Origin: Limnomonas spitsbergensis
Taxonomy: Eukaryota > Chlorophyta > Chlorophyceae > Chlamydomonadales
Length of the DNA: 64,000 bases
Assembly: GCA_037349105.1 (NCBI GenBank)
Contig: JAYJMM010000079.1
Location: 248,001 to 312,000, forward strand
Direction of reading: 5' to 3'
In this document: one piece after another, positions 57,701-64,000 of the stretch
Layout of the letters: each line of letters begins with the position of its first letter
Position numbering within the stretch: position 1 is the stretch's first letter
Notes under the pieces: model-generated
The model's input: only the letters and a program-made list of their open reading frames with translations
Databases searched by the model: none
What the model was told of the DNA's origin: nothing
Made by a program: the position numbers and the translations under genes

Positions 57701-58490
57701 GGAGAGGTCACCAACGGCAGACGCAGCCGCGAGCGCAGAAAAAGCGGACAAGAAGAAGGAGGTGGGTGTGACGAAGCCAGCCTGTAGATCTGACGCGGCT
57801 GAAGATCCGATGCGCTTGAAGATCCAATTTATATGTAGATCTGACATATCCACAGATCTGAAATAGTGTTGAGTCCGGACATATGAGATGGCTCTGTGGG
57901 TTGGAGGCCTTTTGTGTCCTGGCTGCTTTGCTTATTCTAACGCACACCAGGCTATGGGGCGGGGGAAAGGGGTAAAGGACTCTGGCAAGACGACTTGCAA
58001 CACCAGGCTATGGGGCGTGGGAAAGGGGTAAAGGACTCTGCTCAGCCACCACTGGGTGGATGGGGACCAAGCCACGACCAGCGTGTGGCCCATGGACCTA
58101 GCAAGAGGGCTCGCAGCACCAGCACCCCGACTGTGGGCTAGACTGTAGCTGAACTGTAACTGAACTGTGCCTTGCAACAGTGTCACACTGCATGTAGCTG
58201 AATTGTCGGACAGAAGCTGAATTGTGCTCTGCGACAGTGTCACACTTTGCATGCAGACCCTCTCGGGTTTTCTGGGTAGAAATCAAAGTCCCCCCTTCGT
58301 AGCCCTTGGTGGTGCGGGCATGTTAATGACGTTACACCTCTGGGCCCTGCTCAAAACGGCTCGGCTGCGAGCGAGCATATTATCTGAACTATTTTCCCCT
58401 CCTCCCCCGCAGAAGAAGGAAAAGAAGGAGAAGAAGAAAGACAAGAAGAAGGACAAGAAGGAATCGGAGAGCTCTGACTCCGACGAATGA
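45793..58490 (+). CDS. CBF5: Dyskerin / Cbf5 H/ACA pseudouridine synthase
   Basis: The catalytic subunit of H/ACA snoRNPs, which pseudouridylates rRNA and, in many eukaryotes, stabilises telomerase RNA; nucleolar. Thirteen exons: 45793-45969, 46825-46947, 47769-47837, 49054-49158, 49601-49726, 50553-50675, 51327-51431, 52224-52382, 52966-53105, 53925-54018, 54464-54664, 57657-57761, 58413-58490. All phases agree, giving 534 residues (human protein 514). Seen: N-terminal [17 protein letters not shown]; TruB catalytic motif [14 protein letters not shown] with its Asp; [34 protein letters not shown]; the PUA region [33 protein letters not shown]; then an Ala/Pro repeat and a KKE/KKD-rich tail ending SSDSDE, typical of dyskerin nucleolar signals. 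Exon 10 could otherwise start only by breaking phase. Nine or more junctions carry edge-copy arrays, and intron 11 holds a 2.2-kb satellite, making the gene 12.7 kb. Confidence 0.97.
47838..48345 (+). repeat. Donor-edge copies of dyskerin exon 3
   Basis: The real edge is GATCCCAAG|GTGGGTGTCAG, GCTGCTGTGGGTGCCAGGCG. Copies: 47893-47920 (TTTGTAAGGTAGGTGGGTGC), 47937-47975 (ATCTCAAGGTGGGTGCAGGT, TGCTGTGGATGCCAGGCG), 47998-48030 (GATCGCAAGGTGGATGTG) and 48290-48325 (GGTTGCGAGGTGGGTGGG). Confidence 0.8.
48127..48260 (-). repeat. MITE copy
   Basis: CCCAATTGGGACCAAACCTG ... GGCCAGAGGCCGGACTGTAG, CTGACATGTAACTGAGTCAC then GAAAACGGAAAGACTGG. Inside dyskerin intron 3, within the edge-copy series. Confidence 0.65.
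48484..48660. repeat. 28-bp tandem repeat, about 6 copies
   Basis: TGCAGACTGACTACTGTCAG, GTGGTGGG, nearly perfect. In dyskerin intron 3. GTCAG|GTGGTGGGTG resembles a donor, but no source exon was identified. Confidence 0.92.
48815..49045 (+). repeat. Acceptor-edge copies of dyskerin exon 4, two
   Basis: The real edge is CTCTGCCCCCAG|GTGACTG, GCAACCTGATTGTGTGTATC, GACCGC. Copies at 48825-48872 and 48933-48980 are identical through TGTGTGTATCGACC (28 exon bases), then become CAGGTTAACACCAACTAATT. Unit about 108 bp. The copies would be perfect acceptors. Confidence 0.95.
49159..49470 (+). repeat. Donor-edge copies of dyskerin exon 4
   Basis: The real edge is CTCCACGGCAAG|GTGGGCGCTGGGTCG. Copies: 49190 (CTCCAGGGCAAGGTGCAAGC), 49236 (TTCACAGCAAAGTGTATTTG), 49269 (GTCCCACGGGAAGGTGCGCG), 49390 (TTCCACGGCAAGGTGCGCGC) and 49436 (GCAACGACAAGGTGCGCGCT). 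A GGGTTTAGGGTT-type linker separates the copies. Confidence 0.88.
49727..49925 (+). repeat. Donor-edge copies of dyskerin exon 5
   Basis: The real edge is AGGAACATCTACTCCACCAA, G|GTGTGTGAATGTGTG. Copies: 49807-49840 (AGGAACATTTCCTCGGCCAA, GGTGTGTCAGTGTGTG) and 49884-49925 (GAGATATCTACTCGACCAAG, CTGTGTGG). The last has lost its GT. Confidence 0.9.
49985..50290. repeat. 24-bp tandem repeat, about 12 copies
   Basis: TATGTGTACTGTGTACCGTA, CTGA units, in dyskerin intron 5. Both strands are open in several frames because 24 is a multiple of three; not coding. Confidence 0.9.
50676..51000 (+). repeat. Donor-edge copies of dyskerin exon 6
   Basis: The real edge is GGCCATATGCAG|GTGAGGGC, AAGTAGGAGCGCAGCC. 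Copies: 50770 (GATGCAAGCAGGTGAGGGCA, AGTGAGAGCGCAGC), 50826 (GGCCACAAGCAGGTGAGGAC) and 50905-50990 (GGGCCTGCTGCTGACGGGGG ... CACTAGCAGGTAAGGGCCAG, TAGAAGCGCAGC). The last reaches 30 or more bases into the exon. Confidence 0.9.
51040..51326 (+). repeat. Acceptor-edge array of dyskerin exon 7, three copies
   Basis: Period about 85-90 bp. Copies at 51070, 51154 and 51233 start after CAG with GAGCTGCGTCGCGTGCGCTC, TGGCATTATGGGGGAGAAGG and then A(C/T)GAGTGATT. The real exon at 51327 reads on as ATAACATGGTG. Each copy thus encodes [15 protein letters not shown] followed by TGA. Confidence 0.96.
51830..52223 (+). repeat. ~115-bp acceptor-edge array of dyskerin exon 8, three copies
   Basis: The real edge is TTTTCTCTCCCCAG|ACCTAC, CTGCGGCGCGCGG. 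Copies at 51838 (CTATCCCCAGACCTAGCTGC, GGCGCGGGGG), 51988 (CTCCCTAGACCTACCTGCGG, CGCGAGG) and 52102 (CTCCCTAGACCCACCTGCGG, CGCGAGGATGAGG). They are joined by CACTTCATGACTCGTTGCCC, CCTCACACTACCCCCACAC. Confidence 0.94.
52486..52625. repeat. ~35-bp tandem repeat, about 4 copies
   Basis: GTAGCTGAAGTGTAAGAAAG / GTAGCTGAAGGGTAGGAAGG units in dyskerin intron 8. The GTAGCTGAA core resembles the MITE end. Confidence 0.75.
52660..52965 (+). repeat. Acceptor-edge copies of dyskerin exon 9
   Basis: The real edge is TTTCAG|GTTGTCATCATGAC, CACCAAGGG. Copies: 52672 (CCCACAGGTTGTCATCATGA, TCACCAG) and 52799 (CCCGCAGGTCGTCATCATGA, CCGCCAG). Between them lie ~30-bp units TAATAGATCTGACCTCGAGC. Confidence 0.92.
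53106..53510 (+). repeat. ~140-bp donor-edge array of dyskerin exon 9, three copies
   Basis: The real edge is GATACCTACCCGCGCAG|GTG. Copies at 53228 (GAGACCTACCCGCGCAGGTG), 53370 (same) and 53472 (GATACGTACCTGCGCAGGTG), joined by G-rich filler with CCCTGCTCTCAGGTGTGGAG. Confidence 0.95.
53655..53810 (+). repeat. Acceptor-edge copies of dyskerin exon 10
   Basis: The real edge is CTAG|GTGGGGTCTGGGCCCG, TACG. Copies: 53657 (CTCAGGTGGGGTTTTGGGCT, GTAGGG) and 53778 (CCAAGTGGGGTTTTGGCCCG, TAGGG). Both would give early stops. Confidence 0.75.
54028..54140 (+). repeat. MITE copy next to the exon 10 donor
   Basis: CAGCATTTATTTTTTCATGA, CTCAGCTGCATGCCGGCTAC ... CCTCTGGCCAGAGGCCCCGT. It begins about 14 bases past the donor of dyskerin exon 10. 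Confidence 0.65.
54748..54778 (+). repeat. Donor-edge copy of dyskerin exon 11
   Basis: GGAGGAAGGAGGTGGGCCGC, TACC matches the real edge TGAAGAAGGAG|GTGGGACGCTGAC at 54654-54680. Confidence 0.7.
55250..57422. repeat. 17/18-bp C-rich satellite, about 120 copies, in dyskerin intron 11
   Basis: Units of CCCATGCCCCTCCCC plus TG, CTG or ATG; lengths 17 and 18 are mixed. The G-rich strand is (GGGGAGGGGCATGGGCAG)n. Long open frames on both strands (600-780 codons) are artefacts. The array makes up most of the 3.0-kb intron. Confidence 0.96.
58040..58240 (-). repeat. MITE-related copy
   Basis: GGATGGGGACCAAGCCACGA, CCAGCGTGTGGCCCATGG ... CTGTAGCTGAACTGTAACTG. TGTAGCTGAATTG follows at 58193. In dyskerin intron 12. 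Confidence 0.55.
58319..58378 (-). mobile_element. LINE-type 3' block, inverted copy f
   Basis: TTAATGACGTTACACCTCTG, GGCCCTGCTCAAAACGGCTC, GGCTGCGAGCG is the reverse complement of the 3' block at 15480-15510. It lies immediately upstream of the acceptor of dyskerin exon 13. Confidence 0.65.
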
Positions 58491-61044
58491 GAAATGGAAG
58501 GCGCCGCAAAGAGTGTGGCACGCGCTTTATAGAGATGGGCATGCCCTTGTATTGGCGCTAAGGAGATGCCTGCTGGCTGATGGCTCTGACCTTTGCCTGG
58601 TGCGAGGCTGGCTGCCTTTGGACTTCCAAAGAAAACTAGCCGTGCGGCACTGTGAGGAAGAGGCACGCGAGCGATCTTTCTGGCAACTGGCCCCCGTCAG
58701 TGGAAGCCTTCATCCTGGCGCAGGGCTGCCTGGTGGCTGTTATGACTGCCCTTGTACTGCATTCTGGCTGGGCTGGCTGGCTGGCTGGTGGTTGTTGACT
58801 GCCCTAGTACTGCCACTGGTTGGCTGAGTCTTCTAGCTGCCTGGTACTAGCTCGAGGTTGGCCGAGTCTTCTAGCTTCCCTGGTACTAGCTCTAGGCTGG
58901 CTGGCTGCCCTTGTCTTGGCACAGGGCACAGGGCTAGCTGCCCTGGTGCTTGTGTGGGGCTGACTGCAAACGCACCATGCAAAGCTGTGGGCATTATGCC
59001 TGCAGCACAAACTGGCTTGAAGGTCTCTGCTGGCCTCGCTGCCCAACATTGAATGTGGGGGAGAATTTCTGACCTGACACCCAAAGGCCCTCGCTGCTCA
59101 GACAGAGAGATAGCAGCAGACGGTCTGGTTGATGTTTGTGTTTGCGCCCTGTTTTGTTTTCTGCCTCTGACGAAACCGGCAAGACTGAATGATTGCTGAA
59201 AGTCCGTTTCCACCTGTTTTGTTTTTTTGCTGCTCTGATCTGCGTAGAGTGCGCGGGTGTTGATGGCGCAGCTGAATAGGTATGACAATTAGAATTTTCC
59301 CTCCGATCGAGTGCGCGTGAGTACCGTAAGAACAGTAGTTGTCGACGGATCCGTGAGAACGGTCGTAGTTTGCGGCGCCTGCTGCATGCACGCAGGCATG
59401 GCTGCCGGCATGCAAGCCACGCGTTTAAAATGCTTGTTAATGATGTCCGTGTCCCTCTTTGGTATTCCTTACGATTCTCGCGCCCCGTTGCCCGACTTAA
59501 AATCATACCCACTTACATGCCTGGCGGTGCGGTGGGTATGACGCCGTGCCGACGGTGAGGATTCCTGGTCATGCGGGAACGACATTCGGTAACAAAGAGA
59601 GGCTCAGTTTGTTCTCCCTTTGACCTCACTCAACCACCGATCAATTTCCAGTTTATGAAACGCAAGCCTCCCCCCATCGCTGGTCCATTATATCAACGCA
59701 TGCATGACTAATAGGTGATACTGTTTGTCTTACGGTGTTTGCACCGTTCATCCTTTGGGTTGTGTCCTCGGTATGTCAGTCCATCATCCGACATGTGGAA
59801 TGGAGCTCACGAAGCAGCCCCTCCTTGCACGGGTGCAGGGCGCTATTGGATGGTCCGAGTCAATGACATAAAACCTCTGGGCCATGATGAAAAGGCTCGG
59901 CCGCGGGGGGTGGCCTGAATGTAAAGGGTGCATCACCGGGTGGTGGGGTGCATATCTCATACCGACATCATTTCCCCCCCTCGGATGTGCAAGCTTTCCT
60001 TTCGCGTTGCTGAAAGACCCATCTCCAGGACAGGTGGGAAATCTGAATATCCCGCACTAAAAACATTGGCCAGGAACAATGCGGGCTCCGAAAGTGGTGG
60101 CGATTTTGAAGTTCAGCTGAGGGATTTAACCCGCCACACGATCTTCTCACTCCCCCTGTCTAGATTACTGGGTTCCACGTTCCTGCCCCCCTCACATAGG
60201 AGGGTGGCATGGGTGCATCATAGTCCTAGCCGTGCATGGTAGCTGGAATTGAGCTTAGCCACACTCTACCAGCCCCACACTGCTGAGCGTTCAGCAGGTC
60301 CCAGCGGGTATGCACCGTTCTTAACAGTACAGCGGCCTAGCGGGGCATCACGATTGACAACTTGGGACAATCGAAACCCGTCCAAGCACAAACGAAAAAA
60401 CTAGGATGGCAAGCAACACAACAACGACCCTCTAGACAAGCAACCAACACAGTAAAACAAAACCACAAAGGCGTGACATGTTCCTTAAGCTGCTGGTTGT
60501 TAACAGTATCATTCAAGCTAAATTACTGCAACACTTGTACCCCAACACTTGTACCCCAATTTTAAACCTGCCTACAATGATTGAGTGCATCCAGCCCAGC
60601 CCTCAACTTCCTGCCCCTTGGCTCGCCAGCATGCGACAAGAGTCTCCTCAAGGAAATGAGAACCTAGCCTAACAGTCGATAATCCAGGGTGCTTCAGCTA
60701 AACGTCAGATTCAAGCCGCGGCCTACTCCTGGCGACGCTGAATGCAGTGTGTCCTGTTGCTTGGGCCGCTGACACAAGGCCGAACAAGTTAGTGCACCCA
60801 TCGGCCCAGTGGCCGCTGCGCAGCGGCCTGCTGAAAGGGGTCTGTTGCCCACTGAAACAGGCGCTTCAGTCCATAGTAGTTCATGGTAGCCAACGGTGGC
60901 ACAATCCGGCATGGTAGTCCATGGTACCACAATCCGGCTGAACCTGTGCCGTACCGGCCCGTATCGTGCCGTGTGTGGCACTTGGTAGTACAATCCGGCT
61001 GAACTTGCGCTGTATCATGCTTTGTCGTGCTACTATTCTACAGT
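58491..61044. other. Spacer between convergent dyskerin and glycosyltransferase genes
   Basis: No exon supported. It holds (GGCTGGCT)n near 58770, imperfect repeats of GGTACTAGCTCGAGGTTGGC at 58845-58905, a LINE 3' block at 59855-59905 (minus) and the dispersed element at 60905-61032. Short ORFs have no motif. Confidence 0.5.
59855..59908 (-). mobile_element. LINE-type 3' block, inverted copy g
   Basis: GAGTCAATGACATAAAACCT, CTGGGCCATGATGAAAAGGC, TCGGCCGCGG is a diverged reverse complement of the block at 14530-14570. Confidence 0.55.
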
Positions 61045-63994
61045 CTAGTACTTCCATTCATCGCCACACGCAGTGCAATTAAGTGCACCTCGGCCATGCA
61101 ACGTATTATGGTCTTTGAATATATGGATTTTGTCCACCGGCGTAAAAAGGTGACGGATCATGGCTTGTGTGGCAATATCGACCCATCGGAACTCAATGTG
61201 TCCGCCGGTGCGCAACACCAGGTTCACGAAATCTTGGATTTCCCACTGGAACCAGTGGTCCAAGCTGTGCAGGGGGGTAGGAACGGGTTTAGGGGTGGGA
61301 ACGGAAGGGGTTAAGTGTTTAGGGGTGGGAACGGGACGGAACGGGTTTAGGGGTGGGAACGAAACAAGTTTAGTGTTTAGGCGTGGGAACGGAACGGAAC
61401 GGGTATAGGGTTAAGGGTGGAAACGGAACGGGTTCAGTGTTTAGGGGTGGGAACGGAATGGAACGGGTTAAGGGTTTAGAGGTGGGAATGGAACTGGTTT
61501 ATTGTTTAGGGGTGGGAACGGAATGGAACGGGTTGGGAGTTTAGGGGTGGGAACGAACGGAGGACAGGTGAATGGCAGGGTGCTTGGGGGGTGGGAACGG
61601 AACAGAAGACGGATTAATGGCAGGGGTCCAAGCTATGCAGGGAGGGACGGGAACGGGGCAGATGACAGATTAATGGCAGGGTGTCTCAGCCAACATTCAG
61701 AAGCCTACAGCCGTTCAGCAAGCCCTGTTGTTTGGGTCGACGGCCGCAGTCCAGTCAAGCTTTTCATGCTGCTATCCAAGGGGGTGGGAAAGGAAAGTAA
61801 ATCTGTCAATGGGAGGGTGCCTCAGCTGCCCTAAACCTTTAACCCTAATGCCTAAACCCAGAACCTGTAAATGGGAAGGTGCCTCAGCTGCAATCCTCAG
61901 TTGCATCACGGCCTGCCACTGTGATAGGGTGGACTCGTCACAAGACGATCCCTATCGACTAAGAAAAGTGCGGATCTTATGATGTCAGGAGAGTCCATCT
62001 CCCAACATATGTACCCCTTTGGTACAGTCCTGTTACAGCCACTGTGGGGGCCGGGTCTACTCTCTCACATAGAGAAAAACAAAGGAAACAACGTCCCCCT
62101 TGGGACTCAAAAGTGAAGGGTGCAGCGCAGCCCAGGGCCCAGCCACATTGGTGCCGTTCCCGTGGCGAAGAACCCACCTGAATATTTGATAGTTCCCGGA
62201 AAGACAATGTCCGTCCCAGCCGAAGAATTCTTTATCGCGTTCTGGTTCGTAGGAGCGATCGTAGTTCGTCCTGAGCCCCGTCAGGTCCCGCGGACGGCAG
62301 TGATTGAAGATGTCGCCCTTTACATAGCCGTGGCCAGCTGTCAAAGCATTTTCTGCTGTCACGAACAGGCCTTCAAACTTGGCTCGAGTATTCTGATTCA
62401 AGAGAGGATCATGTATGCTTTCGTTAGCAGGGTCATTCAAACGAAAAATTCAGCATTTTTTTCATTGAGAGGCTGGATAACAAAACAAATTACCGAGGAA
62501 ATTGACGAGGGGCGCAGACGACACAAGTGTCATGATGCAATGCAAGATCCTGAAGGTCAGTTACGTTACCAGGGTATGTCACATTTAAACAAGTTACCAA
62601 GACACACAGACACGGGGGAGGGAGGCAGAAAGCACGGGAATGCATGGGAGGCACATGTGCTGCCGTGAGGCAGAGCTCATGGACGGCATGAGAAGGATGA
62701 CATTCTGCAAGATACTTCACAACATAATCATAACGATGCGCCATTCAATGGGCAGTGATCGTGCCACTCGGACAAAAATATCTAGATGTGTGCGAGGCAC
62801 GCTTGCGTGTACGCTACAGTAATTATTCGCAGTGAGATATGGAAAGCACTGGCCTCGCCTTGACGAGAAGGACTGCTGATAGCAAGACCTGGGAGATCTT
62901 ATTTTGCTCACCAGCCAATACAAAGCAAGCTCGGGGAGGCCTAGGAGATAGCCCGACCTTCAAAAAACGTTTTCTCGTTGTTTGTGAGGAAGATGCCCCT
63001 TTCCTTGACAAACGCCACCATATCGTACGGGATTGGGCTTCTTAAGTAGGTGTCACTGTCGTACTGCAAAAGTGCATGGGCCCACGACGGGCAAGGGAAT
63101 CAGGCAGGGCCAAATTCAAATTTCATGATCAAACACACAACACAATACAATGCAAATATTGTCCATATACCGGTACCATTCAGGTACAGGTACACACATA
63201 CACACACCACTTCAGCGTGATTACAAAATACGCAAATATGAATCGTTCAATCAACGGCAGCTTCGAAATCACTTACCTGAAAGAGGTACTTGTAGCCCAG
63301 CTCCCGGGCAAAGGGGAAGCTGAAGGCCAGTCGCCAGAGGCCCATTAGGCGGTAGTCGTTGGAAAATCCACCACTCCAGGCATAGTAGTTTTCCAGATGT
63401 CCCAAGGGGGACATGAGTGGCTTTGAAGCAACAGAGGCAGAAAGAGCCAGGGATTGTGAATTGGACGTTCTCAGATGTAGGGTGGTTTGAATTTTGCATG
63501 GGGGACACTGACACACCTACCATTTGTCTGAGATGCTCAGGAGCTACCCATTTGGGTATCTTGAACGATTTGTCGTCCTCGACATCCAGGAGCATGATGT
63601 ACAGGTTGGGGACCGCGCTGATCCATGGCTCGGTAACGATACCCTGCATATGCTCCGGCTTGACGAAGAGGAACAGATCAGCCATGGTATGAAGCTGCAG
63701 GTTGTCCTTAAGCAAGCGCATCGAGCACTTGAAGTAAGGGCCGTATTCTGGCTGGCTCAATTCCTGGGAGTACAGAAGCATGACCGCTAGCCGCTCGGAT
63801 ATCATGTTCGTGGTTATGTTATTCTCTGCCATAAGCCGCTTGGCTACTTCAACAGATTGTTTAACATTATAATAATCGAGGTAATGATCTGGCTGGTGGG
63901 CCCCTGATGCCATTGAAGCTCTCAGTTGGAAAAATAATAGGAGCAGCTGAAGCAGCATCGTCCGCGATGGTACACGTGGGGCGATGCATTTCAT
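61045..63994 (-). CDS. GT15 / KRE2-MNT1-like glycosyltransferase
   Basis: KRE2/MNT1 enzymes are Golgi alpha-1,2-mannosyltransferases. Minus-strand exons: 63521-63994, 63277-63420, 62958-63063 (3' limit uncertain), possibly 62655-62704, 62178-62392 and 61045-61264. With the optional small exon the phases agree, giving about 402 residues. Near the start is a hydrophobic MLLQLLLLFFQL, a signal anchor. Then come AVMLLYSQELSQ...YGPYFKC and NLQLHTMADLFLFVKPEH, a nucleotide-sugar fold. YKYLFQ|YDSDTYLRSP supplies a DSD metal-binding motif. KGDIFNHCRPRDLTGLRTNY, DGHCLSGNYQIF|SLDHWFQW and GGHIEFRWVDIATQAMIRHL match the family's conserved C-terminal blocks (typical form HRWGDAPIQT). The start is six bases from the window edge, so the protein might extend further. 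Family membership is from recalled motifs; donor sugar and acceptor unknown. Confidence 0.75.
61265..61700 (-). repeat. Repeats in last glycosyltransferase intron, with one acceptor-edge copy
   Basis: GTTTAGGGGTGGGAACGGAA, CGGAACGG units, about 12, run from 61285. The real acceptor (plus strand GTCCAAGCTGTGCAGGG) is copied at 61627-61645 (GTCCAAGCTATGCAGGG). Beyond it are GGTGCCTCAGCTGC repeats at 61815-61895. Confidence 0.75.
62920..63270. other. Glycosyltransferase introns with (AC)-rich text
   Basis: Between exons 2 and 3, 63150-63220 has ATATACCGGTACCATTCAGG, TACAGGTACACACATACACA. No edge-copy array is seen at exons 1-3 of this gene, unlike the others. Confidence 0.5.
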
Positions 63995-64000
63995 GACTGC

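Noticed and set aside
61881..61990. Possible extra glycosyltransferase exon near TTTTCTTAG
   Set aside because: Joining it introduces a stop; the flanking exons at 62178 and 61264 join in phase without it.

Overview
The window looks like nuclear DNA of a green alga, most likely a chlorophycean (Chlamydomonas/Volvox-like) species. The evidence is GC-rich coding exons cut by many phase-consistent GT-AG introns, divergent histone gene pairs each ending in a 3' hairpin of the algal type (stem GGTGTT/AACACC), TTTAGGG-like telomeric motifs, a plant-type NPSN SNARE, LINE remnants and hAT-like MITEs. The species itself cannot be named from the sequence.

Layout. 1-10632: 3' part of an unrecognised plus-strand gene whose introns hold a pyrimidine microsatellite, a 34-bp satellite of about 127 copies (2.13-6.46 kb) and a 91-bp array; its last exon encodes a Ser/Gly-rich tail with RRxS motifs. 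10.7-14.0 kb: an H4 fragment, a frameshifted H4 and an intact H3. 14.4-15.7 kb: LINE 3' ends. 15.7-21.4 kb: no gene seen, but a 60-bp array and a 15-bp array of about 150 copies. 21.4-28.0 kb (minus): NPSN-type Qb-SNARE. 28.5-32.3 kb (plus): DNL/Zim17-type zinc-ribbon protein. 32.5-33.7 kb: divergent H2A/H2B. 34.0-35.1 kb (minus): broken LINE reverse transcriptase. 37.1-38.1 kb: divergent H3/H4, an inverted counterpart of the 13-kb pair. 39.0-43.4 kb (minus): GNAT acetyltransferase. 45.8-58.5 kb (plus): complete 13-exon dyskerin/Cbf5 gene with a 2.2-kb pyrimidine array in one intron. 61.0-64.0 kb (minus): GT15/KRE2-like glycosyltransferase.

The most unusual signal is architectural. In five of the six multi-exon genes, many introns begin or end with a tandem array of degenerate copies of the exon-intron junction itself: 15-60 bases of exon edge, the splice dinucleotide and adjoining intron. 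The copies lie only on the intron side. They occur at donors and acceptors, and in genes on both strands. They create strings of decoy splice sites and pseudo-exon edges, several of which would end the protein early if used. This explains most of the medium-sized tandem repeats inside genes here. The very large satellites and the MITEs are separate layers.

The genes form no operon-like pathway: chromatin (histones), RNA pseudouridylation and telomerase RNA stability (dyskerin), vesicle fusion (SNARE), organellar Hsp70 upkeep (Zim17), acetylation and Golgi glycosylation. Exon boundaries were worked out by hand from splice consensus, reading-frame phase and family similarity recalled from knowledge; no database search was run.
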